Shown in pieces: positions 27,126-36,312 of a stretch of 64,000 nucleotides of DNA. This DNA is from Bacillus licheniformis DSM 13 = ATCC 14580 (GTDB taxonomy: Bacteria; Bacillota; Bacilli; Bacillales; Bacillaceae), in the NCBI RefSeq assembly GCF_000011645.1, contig NC_006270.3:677001-741000 (forward strand). Direction: 5' to 3'. Under the pieces are notes generated by a model. The model made no database searches, had not been told where the DNA came from, and saw only the letters and a list, made by a program, of their open reading frames with translations. The first letter of the stretch is position 1, and each line of letters starts with the position of its first letter. The position numbers and the translations under genes are program-made.

Positions 27126-28531
27126 ATGAAGAATGCGGCGTATTTGGGATTTGGGGGCATGAAGAAGCACCGCAAATTACGTACTACGGCCTTCACAGCC
27201 TTCAGCACAGAGGCCAGGAGGGCGCCGGCATCGTCGCGACAGACGGCGAAAAAATGTCCGCCCACAAAGGCCAGGGGCTGATTACCGAAGTTTTTCAAAA
27301 CGGTGAGCTCAAAAAGGTGAAAGGAAAGGGAGCGATCGGCCACGTCCGCTATGCAACGGCGGGCGGCGGCGGCTTCGAAAACGTCCAGCCGTTCCTTTTC
27401 CATTCGCAAAACAACGGCAGCCTTGCGCTTGCGCACAATGGAAACTTAGTGAACGCCACTCAGCTAAAACAGCAGCTTGAAAACCAGGGCAGCATTTTTC
27501 AAACGTCTTCAGATACGGAAGTGCTCGCCCATTTAATTAAAAGAAGCGGCCACTTCGAGCTGAAAGATCAAATCAAAAACGCTCTTTCTATGCTGAAAGG
27601 CGCTTATGCTTTCCTGATCATGACGGAAAAGGAAATGATCGTGGCGCATGATCCGAACGGACTCAGACCGCTATCTGTCGCAATGCTTGGCGACGCGTAC
27701 GTCGTCGCTTCTGAAACGTGCGCATTTGATGTGGTCGGCGCGACATATCTGCGCGATGTAGAACCGGGCGAGATGCTGATCATCAATGATGAAGGCATGA
27801 AGTCAGAGCGGTTCTCCATCAACATCAACCGTTCGATCTGCAGCATGGAGTACATTTATTTCTCAAGACCTGACAGCAATATTAACGGCATTAACGTCCA
27901 CAGCGCGAGAAAGAATCTCGGCAAAAAGCTCGCCGAGGAATCAGGCATTGAAGCAGATGTGGTGACAGGCGTTCCTGACTCAAGCATTTCAGCGGCGATC
28001 GGCTATGCCGAAGCGACGGGAATTCCTTACGAACTCGGATTGATCAAAAACCGCTATGTCGGCAGAACGTTCATTCAGCCGTCACAGTCGCTCAGGGAGC
28101 AGGGCGTGAGAATGAAGCTGTCAGCCGTCCGCGGGGTCGTTGAAGGAAAGCGCGTCGTCATGGTGGACGATTCAATCGTGAGGGGCACGACGAGCCGCAG
28201 GATTGTGACGATGCTGCGCGAAGCCGGAGCGACGGAAGTGCACGTCAGAATCAGTTCCCCGCCTATTGCCCATCCGTGCTTTTACGGAATTGACACATCG
28301 ACGCACGAAGAACTGATCGCGTCCTCTCATTCAGTGGAAGAAATCCGTCAGGAAATCGGCGCCGATACATTGTCATTCTTGAGCATTGAAGGACTCCTTT
28401 CCGGGATCGGAAGACAGTATGAAGGTGAAAACTGCGGCCAGTGCATGGCCTGTTTTACAGGAAAATATCCGACCGAAATTTATCAGGATACTGTTCTTCC
28501 TCACGTGAAAGAAATCGTTTTGACAAAATAA
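27101..28531 (+). CDS. purF: Amidophosphoribosyltransferase PurF
   Basis: A 476-residue enzyme of the first committed step, PRPP plus glutamine to phosphoribosylamine. The 11-residue propeptide is followed by the N-terminal nucleophile Cys12 (ECGVFGIWG). The PRPP loop is [14 protein letters not shown], and cysteines in CGQCMAC near the end belong to the [4Fe-4S] cluster found in the Bacillus enzyme. The ATG at 27101 lies in the purL end and matches the B. subtilis start; longer upstream reading is a purL shadow. Confidence 0.97.
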
Positions 28532-28654
28532 ACCGGCCGGCGCGATTGAAGCGCCTGGCCTGCTGAAATGAATAAAGGGCAGCAGAGGCAATGCGGCTGC
28601 TCTTTTGATTTTGAATATCACGAATGGACAAGCGCGGAATAAGGAGTGATTGTG

Positions 28655-29695
28655 TTGTCTGAAAGCTATAAAAACGCCGGGGTTGATATTGAAGCCGGAT
28701 ATGAAGCCGTAAAACGAATGAAAAAACATGTGGAAAGAACGAAGCGAATCGGCGCAATGGGCGGACTTGGCGGGTTTGGCGGCATGTTTGACCTGTCGGA
28801 ACTGCCGTACAAACAGCCGGTTCTCATTTCGGGAACGGACGGTGTCGGCACAAAACTGAAGCTCGCTTTTGCGATGGACAAGCATGACACGATCGGCATC
28901 GATGCCGTCGCGATGTGTGTCAACGATGTGCTCGCTCAAGGAGCGGAGCCGCTTTTCTTCCTCGATTACCTTGCGGTCGGAAAAGCCGATCCCGTCAAAA
29001 TTGAAGAGATCGTAAAAGGCGTCGCAGAAGGCTGCGTACAGTCGGGATCAGCGCTTGTCGGCGGAGAAACGGCGGAAATGCCGGGGCTTTATACAGAGGA
29101 TGAATACGATATCGCCGGGTTCTCGGTCGGAGCTGCCGAAAAAGATGGCATCGTCACGGGCGAAAATATCAGCGAAGGGCACCTTTTAATCGGACTTTCT
29201 TCAAGCGGCCTTCACAGCAACGGCTTCTCTCTCGTTCGGAAAGTTCTTCTTGAAGATGCCGGTCTGAACCTTGATGAGACGTATGCACCTTTTGAACGGC
29301 CTCTTGGCGAAGAGCTTTTAGAGCCGACGAAAATCTATGTCAAGCCTGTCCTTGAAGCGGTGAAATCAGGCAAAATCGCCGGCATGGCGCACGTGACCGG
29401 CGGCGGTTTTATCGAAAACCTGCCGCGCATGATGCCCGATGGCCTCGGCGTTGAAATCGACATCGGCTCCTGGCCCGTTCCTCCTATCTTCCCGTTCATT
29501 CAGGAGAAAGGCGGCCTGAAATCCGAGGAAATGTTTAATGTTTTCAATATGGGAATCGGCTTTGTTCTTGCGGTGAAAGAAGAGGATATGACAGACGTGA
29601 TCCAAACGCTCGAAAACAACGGTGAAAAAGCCTATCTCATCGGCAGAGTGAAAGCCGGAAGCGGCGTTGTGTTTGGCGGTGCCGGTCTTTCATGA
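28655..29695 (+). CDS. purM: AIR synthase PurM
   Basis: A 346-residue ATP-dependent cyclase converting FGAM to AIR. GTDGVGTKLKLAF and GGETAEMPG are family signatures, with HVTGGGFIENLPRM near the end. The TTG at 28655 gives the B. subtilis start (SESYKNAGVDIEAGYEA); the GTG one codon before is nearly as well placed behind AAGGAG. A GC-rich hairpin without T-run (about 28533-28562) lies between purF and purM. Confidence 0.96.
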   Translation: MSESYKNAGVDIEAGYEAVKRMKKHVERTKRIGAMGGLGGFGGMFDLSELPYKQPVLISGTDGVGTKLKLAFAMDKHDTIGIDAVAMCVNDVLAQGAEPLFFLDYLAVGKADPVKIEEIVKGVAEGCVQSGSALVGGETAEMPGLYTEDEYDIAGFSVGAAEKDGIVTGENISEGHLLIGLSSSGLHSNGFSLVRKVLLEDAGLNLDETYAPFERPLGEELLEPTKIYVKPVLEAVKSGKIAGMAHVTGGGFIENLPRMMPDGLGVEIDIGSWPVPPIFPFIQEKGGLKSEEMFNVFNMGIGFVLAVKEEDMTDVIQTLENNGEKAYLIGRVKAGSGVVFGGAGLS

Positions 29696-30279
29696 AAAAA
29701 TTCGCGGTATTTGCATCAGGAAGCGGAACGAATTTTGAAGCAATCGAAAGAAGAATGAGAGAAGAGAACTGGGATGCCGAAATTGTCCTCGTCGTCTGTG
29801 ACAAGCCCGATGCGAAAGTGCTTGAAAGGGCGGAAAAAGCCGGAATCCCGTCGTTCGCCTTCCAGCCGAAATCGTTCGACAATAAAGCTGCATTTGAACA
29901 AGTGATCGTTGAACAGCTCCGCCTTCACGGAGCGGAATGGATTGTGCTGGCGGGGTATATGAGGCTGATCGGCGATACGCTTCTTTCGGCTTACCGGAAT
30001 AAAATCATCAACATCCATCCGTCGCTCCTGCCGGCGTTTCCCGGCATCGACGCGGTCGGACAAGCGTACAGAGCAGGCGTGAAAGTGGCAGGCATCACGG
30101 TTCACTACGTTGACGAAGGCATGGACACCGGTCCGATTATCGCCCAGCGCGCCGTTGAGCTTGAAAAAAGCGAAACACTCGCGTCTCTTGAAGAAAAGAT
30201 ACACAAATTGGAGCATGAACTTTATCCCGAAGTAATCAAAGAGCTTCTTGAACTAAATGGCAGAGGTGAAAAGGAATGA
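29692..30279 (+). CDS. purN: GAR transformylase PurN
   Basis: A 195-residue folate-dependent formyltransferase (GAR to FGAR). GSGTNFEAI binds phosphate, and INIHPSLLPAFPG holds the catalytic Asn-His pair. Overlaps purM and purH by four bases each. Confidence 0.97.
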   Translation: MKKFAVFASGSGTNFEAIERRMREENWDAEIVLVVCDKPDAKVLERAEKAGIPSFAFQPKSFDNKAAFEQVIVEQLRLHGAEWIVLAGYMRLIGDTLLSAYRNKIINIHPSLLPAFPGIDAVGQAYRAGVKVAGITVHYVDEGMDTGPIIAQRAVELEKSETLASLEEKIHKLEHELYPEVIKELLELNGRGEKE

Positions 30280-31814
30280 CGATCAAACGCGCATTAATCA
30301 GCGTATCTGATAAAACGAACATTGTCCCTTTTGTAAAAGAATTGACAGAGCTTGGCGTTGAAGTGATTTCAACAGGGGGCACAAGCAAACTTCTTCAGGA
30401 AAACGGCGTTGACGTCATCGGCATTTCTGAAGTGACGGGCTTTCCCGAAATCATGGACGGCCGTCTGAAAACCCTTCATCCGAATATTCACGGCGGGCTT
30501 CTTGCCGTACGCGGCAACGAAAAGCACATGGCGCAGCTGAATGAGCAGGGTATCCAGCCAATCGACCTTGTCGTTGTCAATTTATATCCTTTTAAAGAAA
30601 CGGTTTCTAAAGAAGATGTCACATTCGAAGAAGCGATTGAGAATATCGACATCGGCGGCCCCGGCATGCTTCGCGCTGCAGCGAAAAACCACCAGGACGT
30701 GGCGGTCATCGTCGATCCCCGCGATTACAGCCCTGTGCTGAACGACTTGAAAGAAAACGGCAGCGTCTCTCTTGAGAAAAAACGCGAGCTTGCGGCGAAG
30801 GTGTTCCGCCACACGGCAGCATATGACGCGTTGATCGCTGACTATTTAACAAATGTAACCGGTGAAAAAGAGCCTGAACAGTTCACCGTCACTTTTGAGA
30901 AAAAACAATCGCTCCGCTACGGCGAAAATCCGCATCAGGAAGCAGTCTTTTATCAAAGCGCGCTCCCTGTCAAAGGGTCGATCGCTTCAGCTGAACAGCT
31001 GCACGGAAAAGAGCTTTCCTACAACAACATCAAAGACGCGGATGCGGCACTTCAAATTGTCCGCGAGTTCACCGAGCCGGCTGCGGTTGCCGTCAAGCAT
31101 ATGAACCCTTGCGGCGTCGGGACGGGCAACACGATCGAAGAGGCGTTTAACAAAGCATACGCCGCTGACGAAACATCGATTTTCGGCGGCATCATCGCCC
31201 TGAACCGCGAAGTGGACAAAGCGACTGCTGAAACGCTTCACAAAATCTTTTTGGAAATCATTATCGCGCCGGCATTCAGCCAAGAAGCGCTTGATATTTT
31301 AACATCCAAGAAAAACCTTCGCCTCTTGACCCTCGATGTCAATCAGCCTGTGAAAAACGAAAAACAGCTGACATCTGTTCAAGGCGGGCTCTTGATTCAG
31401 GATCTGGATATGCACGGCTTTGACGACGCTGACATTACGATTCCGACGAAAAGGGAGCCGACCGAACAGGAATGGGCTGACCTGAAGCTTGCTTGGAAAG
31501 TCGTGAAGCACGTCAAATCGAATGCGATTGTCCTGGCAAAGGACGATATGACGATCGGCGTCGGCGCCGGGCAAATGAACCGCGTCGGCTCGGCGAAAAT
31601 CGCAATTGAGCAAGCCGGGGAGAAAGCAAAAGGAAGCGCGCTCGGATCAGATGCCTTCTTTCCGATGCCTGATACGGTCGAAGAAGCGGCTAAAGCCGGT
31701 GTGACGGCAATCATTCAGCCGGGCGGCTCGGTTCGTGATGAAGATTCAATTAAAAAAGCGGATGAATACGGGATCGCGATGGTGTTCACCGGAATCCGCC
31801 ATTTCAAACATTAA
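30276..31814 (+). CDS. purH: Bifunctional AICAR transformylase/IMP cyclohydrolase PurH
   Basis: A 512-residue enzyme for the last two steps to IMP. The N-terminal MGS-like domain has VISTGGTSKLL and LHPNIHGG. The C-terminal transformylase has VKHMNPCGVG and GAGQMNRVGS, ending in FTGIRHFKH. It is followed 13 bases later by purD. Confidence 0.97.
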   Translation: MTIKRALISVSDKTNIVPFVKELTELGVEVISTGGTSKLLQENGVDVIGISEVTGFPEIMDGRLKTLHPNIHGGLLAVRGNEKHMAQLNEQGIQPIDLVVVNLYPFKETVSKEDVTFEEAIENIDIGGPGMLRAAAKNHQDVAVIVDPRDYSPVLNDLKENGSVSLEKKRELAAKVFRHTAAYDALIADYLTNVTGEKEPEQFTVTFEKKQSLRYGENPHQEAVFYQSALPVKGSIASAEQLHGKELSYNNIKDADAALQIVREFTEPAAVAVKHMNPCGVGTGNTIEEAFNKAYAADETSIFGGIIALNREVDKATAETLHKIFLEIIIAPAFSQEALDILTSKKNLRLLTLDVNQPVKNEKQLTSVQGGLLIQDLDMHGFDDADITIPTKREPTEQEWADLKLAWKVVKHVKSNAIVLAKDDMTIGVGAGQMNRVGSAKIAIEQAGEKAKGSALGSDAFFPMPDTVEEAAKAGVTAIIQPGGSVRDEDSIKKADEYGIAMVFTGIRHFKH

Positions 31815-31827
31815 GGGAGTGACCAGC

Positions 31828-33096
31828 GTGAACGTATTGATTATCGGCAGAGGCGGCAGGGAGCACACGCTCGCCTGGAAAGCGGCGCAAAGCCCTCTTG
31901 TCGGCACTGTATATGCGGCGCCCGGCAATGACGGAATGGCCGGGACCGCCGTACTCGTTGATCTTGACGAAGGCAATCACGAAGGGCTTCTCGCTTTCGC
32001 AAAGGAAAACAATATCGGACTGACGATCGTCGGTCCTGAGGTCCCTTTAATCGAAGGGCTTGTTGATGCATTTGAAGAAGCGGGCCTTCCGGTGTTTGGA
32101 CCGTCGAAAAATGCAGCTGTGATTGAAGGAAGCAAGCAGTTTGCCAAGGATCTTATGAAAAAATACCAGATTCCGACAGCAGAATACGAAACGTTTACAT
32201 CTTTTGAAAACGCAAAGGCGTATGTTGAGGAAAAAGGCGCTCCAATCGTTATTAAAGCCGACGGGCTTGCCGCCGGAAAAGGCGTCACAGTCGCGATGAC
32301 AGCCGAAGAAGCGGTTCAGTGTCTGCATGACTTTTTAGAAGATGAAAAGTTCGGCGAAGCAAGCGCATCTGTCGTCATCGAGGAATTTTTGAGCGGTGAA
32401 GAATTTTCGCTGATGGCTTTTGTCAAAGGTGAGAAAGTGTATCCGATGGTGATTGCACAGGATCACAAGCGGGCATTTGACGGAGACAAGGGCCCGAATA
32501 CAGGGGGAATGGGCGCGTATTCTCCGGTGCCGCAGATTTCGGATGCGGTCGTCGAAGACGCCGTTAAAACGATTTTGGAGCCGGCGGCCGAAGCGATGGT
32601 TAAAGAAGGCCGTTCGTTTACGGGAGTCTTGTATGCCGGGTTAATGCTGACCGAAAAAGGAACAAAAGTGATCGAATTCAACGCGAGATTCGGGGATCCC
32701 GAAACCCAGGTCGTCCTGCCGCGTCTTGAATCAGACCTTGTCCAGGTCTTGGTTGATCTCCTCGCAGACAGAGAAGTGGAGCTGAAGTGGAAGGATACGG
32801 CGGCAGTCACCGTTGTTCTTGCATCTGACGGCTATCCGGAAAGCTATGAAAAAGGCGCGCCGATCGGCACGCTTGAGCCTGACATGGAGCAGACCGTCGT
32901 CTTTCACGCAGGCACGAAAAAAAGCGGCGATCAGTTTGTGACGAACGGCGGCCGCGTCGCCAATGTCACCGCGTTTGCAGAGACGTTTGATGCGGCAAGG
33001 GAAGCAGCCTATCAAGCGGTGGATCGAGTAAGAAAACCGGGGCTGTTTTACCGGATGGACATCGGCTCGCGTGCGCTCAAGGCAGCACAGAAATAA
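31828..33096 (+). CDS. purD: GAR synthetase PurD
   Basis: A 422-residue ATP-grasp ligase joining phosphoribosylamine and glycine. GRGGREHTLAWK is the opening signature, KADGLAAGKGV the grasp loop, and FNARFGDPETQ the metal site. The GTG at 31828 follows AAGGGAGTGA and gives the B. subtilis length. Last gene of the pur operon. Confidence 0.97.
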   Translation: MNVLIIGRGGREHTLAWKAAQSPLVGTVYAAPGNDGMAGTAVLVDLDEGNHEGLLAFAKENNIGLTIVGPEVPLIEGLVDAFEEAGLPVFGPSKNAAVIEGSKQFAKDLMKKYQIPTAEYETFTSFENAKAYVEEKGAPIVIKADGLAAGKGVTVAMTAEEAVQCLHDFLEDEKFGEASASVVIEEFLSGEEFSLMAFVKGEKVYPMVIAQDHKRAFDGDKGPNTGGMGAYSPVPQISDAVVEDAVKTILEPAAEAMVKEGRSFTGVLYAGLMLTEKGTKVIEFNARFGDPETQVVLPRLESDLVQVLVDLLADREVELKWKDTAAVTVVLASDGYPESYEKGAPIGTLEPDMEQTVVFHAGTKKSGDQFVTNGGRVANVTAFAETFDAAREAAYQAVDRVRKPGLFYRMDIGSRALKAAQK

Positions 33097-33102
33097 TAGG
33101 TG

Positions 33103-33141
33103 AAGAGACAGAGCGGGAGCACCCGTTTTGTCTCTTTTTTT
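33103..33141 (+). terminator. Terminator of the pur operon
   Basis: The arms AAGAGACAGAGCGGG and CCCGTTTTGTCTCTT, with a long T-run. Confidence 0.92.
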
Positions 33142-33145
33142 GAGC

Positions 33146-33724
33146 TCAATTTTTTTGGATGATCTTGATCATCGATTCAGCCATCAATTCGGGCGGATAA
33201 GGCATGCCGTTTTCAAGCCACCATGCGGCTGTGCCCGCAAAGGCGGAAATCACAAACCGCCGCTGAATGTCGAGAGGCACTGAGCGGTCAGTATCAGCAG
33301 CTGCCGTTTTTTTGATTCCCGTCAAAAAGCTGTCATTCCAAAAATCATTGAGCAGCTCCTTAATGTTCAGCTCATATCTTCTGTTGATGATAATCGCAAA
33401 ATCGCCGCTGTTCTGTTGCAAATGATGATAAAAGCGCAGCACATACCAGTACGCTTCTGGCTTTTTCCCGCTGCTATCTATATCAAGCGGCGAAAAAATA
33501 TCCTCTTTCATCGCCTCAAACATATCCCTCATATGTTGATGAAGCAAATCGTATTTATCTTGATAATGCTGATAAAATGTCGTTCGATTCAAGTTTGCCC
33601 GTTGCGTAATATCCTGCACAGAGATTTTTCCCCATTCTTTTTCAGCAAGCAGTTCAAACAAGGCTTTTTTTAAGTTTGTTTTCGATTTTGTGATCCGCTT
33701 GTCCCCGCGGTAGCTGTCAGCCAA
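33146..33724 (-). CDS. TetR/AcrR-family regulator
   Basis: A 192-residue repressor. The helix-turn-helix is in ISVQDITQRANLNRTTFYQHY (cut at about residues 34-54), followed by a ligand-binding helical region with a TetR_C-like AGTAAWWLENGMPYPPE near the end. The TTG at 33724 is preferred because GAGGAGG lies eight bases before it; a GTG seven codons earlier (33745) has a poor site. It is divergent from the cytochrome P450 gene, about 138 bases away, so it probably controls that gene and itself (inference). The ligand may be a P450 substrate such as a fatty acid or terpenoid. Confidence 0.88.
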   Translation of the reverse strand: MADSYRGDKRITKSKTNLKKALFELLAEKEWGKISVQDITQRANLNRTTFYQHYQDKYDLLHQHMRDMFEAMKEDIFSPLDIDSSGKKPEAYWYVLRFYHHLQQNSGDFAIIINRRYELNIKELLNDFWNDSFLTGIKKTAAADTDRSVPLDIQRRFVISAFAGTAAWWLENGMPYPPELMAESMIKIIQKN

Positions 33725-33862
33725 TTCAGCCGCCTCCTCAATCACTTTTTCGACACTTCTTTGCCATTTGTTGGTTGAATGGCCAGATGGAATCTATTAA
33801 TTTAAAACTAACATATTGAACTTCATGAATCAGCTGACAAGCAACCGAAGGAGTGAAAGCGA

Positions 33863-35086
33863 ATGAGTCAAACAAAACAGCAGAACCCCATTCAGAAAGC
33901 GCTGATTAACGGAAAGAACAGACAAGACCCGTATGATCCGTTTCCGTGGTATAAAAAAATGCGCACCGAATCACCGATTCACTATGATGAAGACAGCAAA
34001 GTGTGGAGTGTGTTCCGCTATGACGATGTCAAAAGAGTGATCAGCGACAAAGACTTTTTTTCAAATCAATTCCCTCAGCTTGGAACTGGCAATACGTTTG
34101 CGAAAACGATGATCAGCATGGATCCGCCGAAACACACGAGAATCAGATCGATCGTCAACAAGGCTTTTACACCGCGCGTCATGAAGGAGTGGGAGCCGCG
34201 CATTCGCGAACTGACGAATCAATTGCTCGCTGATGTCCGCGGCAGGGAAGAGATCGACCTTGTACAGGATTTTTCATATCCGTTGCCCGTAATCGTCATT
34301 TCGGAATTGCTCGGCGTTCCTTTGGTGTATAAGCATCATTTCAAAGAATGGTCCGACCTGTTGGTCAGCCTGCCGAAGAGCGATCGGCCGGAAGATGTGA
34401 ACGAGTGGAAAAACATCAGGGACCAAGGCGAAGAAGAGCTGACCGCATTCTTTGAAAAGATGATTGAAGAGAAAAGACAAAACCTCGGCAATGACCTGAT
34501 TTCGCTTTTGATCAAAGCCGAACAAGAAGGGGACAAGCTGTCCCCTGATGAATTGGTTCCATTTTGCAATCTGCTCTTGATGGCGGGGAATGAAACGACG
34601 ACGAATTTAGTTTCAAATGCGGTCTACAGCATTCTCGAAACACCGGGCGTGTATGACGAGCTCGCCAGGCATCCTGAACTGATTCCGCAGGCAGTCGAGG
34701 AAGCCGTCCGTTTCCGGGCGCCAGCGCCGATGATTGTGCGCTTCGTTAAACAGGATACCGAGATCAGAGGAGTAAGCTTGAAAAAAGGAGAAGGTGTGAT
34801 CGCTTTCCTTGCTTCTGCCAACCGTGATGAAACGAAATTTGAGAGGGCGCACGAATTTGATATTCACCGCCATCCGAACCCGCATATCGGATTTGGGCAC
34901 GGCATCCACTTTTGTTTGGGCGCCCCGCTCGCAAGGCTGGAAGCGGCGATCGCCATTGAGGCGCTCTTAAAGCAGTATGCCTCGATGGAAAAGCTTGCGG
35001 TCGTGCCGATGGCCGACAGCAGCATGTACGGCTTGAAACATTTCCGTCTGCGGGTGAAGTCAGCAGGGGAAACGGCGCCTAACTAA
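33863..35086 (+). CDS. Cytochrome P450, CYP109-like
   Basis: A 407-residue soluble class I bacterial P450. The I-helix oxygen motif is AGNETTT, the K-helix pair is EAVR, and the haem loop is FGHGIHFCLG with Cys351 as the iron ligand. The length and general sequence resemble the B. subtilis CYP109B1 (YjiB) group, which hydroxylates fatty acids, steroids and terpenes; the subfamily is from memory. The ATG follows GAAGGAGTGA. No ferredoxin or reductase gene is beside it, so it must borrow redox partners. A divergent TetR gene is the likely regulator. Confidence 0.93.
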   Translation: MSQTKQQNPIQKALINGKNRQDPYDPFPWYKKMRTESPIHYDEDSKVWSVFRYDDVKRVISDKDFFSNQFPQLGTGNTFAKTMISMDPPKHTRIRSIVNKAFTPRVMKEWEPRIRELTNQLLADVRGREEIDLVQDFSYPLPVIVISELLGVPLVYKHHFKEWSDLLVSLPKSDRPEDVNEWKNIRDQGEEELTAFFEKMIEEKRQNLGNDLISLLIKAEQEGDKLSPDELVPFCNLLLMAGNETTTNLVSNAVYSILETPGVYDELARHPELIPQAVEEAVRFRAPAPMIVRFVKQDTEIRGVSLKKGEGVIAFLASANRDETKFERAHEFDIHRHPNPHIGFGHGIHFCLGAPLARLEAAIAIEALLKQYASMEKLAVVPMADSSMYGLKHFRLRVKSAGETAPN

Positions 35087-35087
35087 T

Positions 35088-35112
35088 TAGAAAAGCACCG
35101 AAAAGGTGCTTT
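35088..35112 (+). terminator. Terminator of the P450 gene
   Basis: The hairpin AAAGCACC / GGTGCTTT lies directly after the stop; the mini-element's left end begins in its 3' arm. Confidence 0.7.
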
Positions 35113-35350
35113 CAGCGTGTCGACAAACCCTCGCATTCGTTGTCAGGCCTGCTAAGTCGGTGCTCACGAATAGAGGAAGGATCGGCGGCTAACCGCCCAG
35201 GCGTCCTGCCTGAACGCCGCCGTCATCACCTCCTGTGAAAGTCCGCTCCGATGCTCGGCCTTCCTAGACTGCAAGGTTTTCAATCACGCTGAAAAGGTGA
35301 CGAAATCCTAAAACTTTAAACCGTTTTAGGATTTCGTCAACAATCTGCCA
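35111..35350 (+). mobile_element. Palindromic non-autonomous mini-element (MITE-like)
   Basis: About 240 bases without an ORF. The ends are imperfect inverted repeats: TTCAGCGTGTCGACAAAC on the left, and a right end that reads CAGATTGTTGACGAAATCC on the minus strand. The right end is part of a perfect 16-bp-arm hairpin, GACGAAATCCTAAAAC / GTTTTAGGATTTCGTC (35298-35337). These ends resemble those of the element with the deleted transposase at 36.25 kb, so it may be moved by the same transposase. The exact boundaries are uncertain. Confidence 0.5.
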
Positions 35351-35378
35351 CCTTCTTTCCCAAGAAGGTGTTTTTTTA
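35347..35378 (+). terminator. Terminator-like hairpin right of the mini-element
   Basis: CACCTTCTT / AAGAAGGTG is followed by seven T. It closes the stretch after the P450 gene. Confidence 0.75.
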
Positions 35379-35465
35379 CGGACAGGGCATTTCTTTCATT
35401 GCATAAGCCGGTCAGCAGGAATTTGACTGGATAAGCCTCGTGCTTTAAAATGAAAGTAATAAAAA

Positions 35466-35594
35466 TGAATACTCCAAAGGGGAGTAGCTGTCACAGTAAA
35501 GTCGTCATTACGGGATGTCCTAGATCCTCGGCTTTACTGGCAATCTAATTGTTAGCGAGACCTTTGCCAAATCTGATTTGGTGAAGGTCTTTTT
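35466..35594 (+). ncRNA. yybP-ykoY type manganese riboswitch with terminator
   Basis: The signature GGGGAGTAGCTG at 35479-35490 and the closing GTTAGCGAGACCTTTGCC at 35551-35568 are those of the yybP-ykoY class. In between lies CAGTAAAGTCG / CGGCTTTACTG, forming a stem (about 35494-35541). The 3' strand continues into a strong terminator hairpin, AGACCTTTGCCAAAT / ATTTGGTGAAGGTCT with T-run (35558-35594). Members of the class bind Mn(II) and let transcription continue when Mn is high. Downstream are a 36-residue peptide and a lipoprotein. Confidence 0.92.
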
Positions 35595-35659
35595 GTTTAT
35601 CCACTTCACCAAATCGGTGGAGTTTTTTCATTTTTATCAAAAGGGAAAGGAGACTGACC

Positions 35660-35770
35660 GTGTCTAAGCTCGGGAAATGGCTGAAGCGTGAATTGGTGAA
35701 GAAAGGTCTGCCTTTGGCGAAAGAAAAATTAATTCCGATTTTGAAAGAAAAAATGAAAAAGAAACGATAA
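35660..35770 (+). CDS. 36-residue basic peptide under the Mn riboswitch
   Basis: A short open frame starting with GTG at 35660 behind the strong site AAAGGAGA, ending at a TAA that sits against the next gene's ribosome site. It reads SKLGKWLKRELVKKGLPLAK then EKLIPILKEKMKKKR: 13-14 basic residues, one Trp and two short amphipathic helices around Gly-Leu-Pro. There is no signal peptide. It is the first gene after a manganese riboswitch and 11 bases before the lipoprotein gene, so both should be expressed when Mn is high. It may bind membrane or help the lipoprotein; function unknown. A second inverted repeat (CTTCACCAAATCGGTGGAG region, about 35603-35621) lies just upstream. Confidence 0.65.
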   Translation: MSKLGKWLKRELVKKGLPLAKEKLIPILKEKMKKKR

Positions 35771-35781
35771 GGAGGCAAACA

Positions 35782-36228
35782 ATGAAAAGAATTCTTATAG
35801 TTCTTGCCGGAATTGGCCTTTTAGGTGCGGGCGGATGCGGAATGCTTGATCAGGTGAATGACGGATTGAACTATACAAATGAAGCGGCCGGCTATATCCA
35901 AAAAGTGAAGACATTTGCGGAGGAGGCGCCTTCCTTGGCTGAACAGGCTGTAAACGACACGGGTGCAAAAGAAAAGCTGGAAACTCAGCTTGAGTCTATC
36001 CAGCAGGCTGCAGCCGATTTTAATGAATTAACCCCTCCTGATGCCGCAGCCGAGGTTCATAACACCATCGAGAAGCATAATGAAACACTGCAAAAAAGCG
36101 CTGAGGATGTTTTGAAAAGTGTTGAGGAAGGAAAATTAACAGTCGAGAAGCTGGAGCAGTCAGAATTGGTGCAAAGCGCTCAGCAGATCAGCGATGTGAT
36201 GGGCCAGATTGAAAAATTGACCGAATAG
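35782..36228 (+). CDS. yybP: YybP-like lipoprotein (DUF6376)
   Basis: A 148-residue predicted lipoprotein: signal peptide with lipobox LLGAGGC, lipidated at Cys19, and then a mostly helical, acidic, glutamine- and glutamate-rich body (QLESIQQAAADFNELTPPDA). The general form matches DUF6376/YybP-like proteins, one of the two genes that gave the yybP-ykoY riboswitch its name, and such a riboswitch lies 190 bases upstream. The ATG follows TAAGGAGG. It is probably an envelope protein needed under Mn excess; the precise role is not known. The name is by context and pattern, not by alignment. Confidence 0.75.
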   Translation: MKRILIVLAGIGLLGAGGCGMLDQVNDGLNYTNEAAGYIQKVKTFAEEAPSLAEQAVNDTGAKEKLETQLESIQQAAADFNELTPPDAAAEVHNTIEKHNETLQKSAEDVLKSVEEGKLTVEKLEQSELVQSAQQISDVMGQIEKLTE

Positions 36229-36230
36229 AA

Positions 36231-36312
36231 AAAAGCATCCCGGTTTGGGATGTTTCGGCTTGTCGACAAAGTCATAAAAAGTGGCTTCATCGACAAGCTT
36301 TTTTAAAAAAAT
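36231..36312 (+). terminator. Two successive hairpins after the lipoprotein gene
   Basis: GCATCCC / GGGATGT at 36236-36251 is followed by the stem GCTTGTCGA / TCGACAAGC (36259-36299) with six T. The second belongs to the left end of the IS-like element and could end transcription from yybP. Confidence 0.65.
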
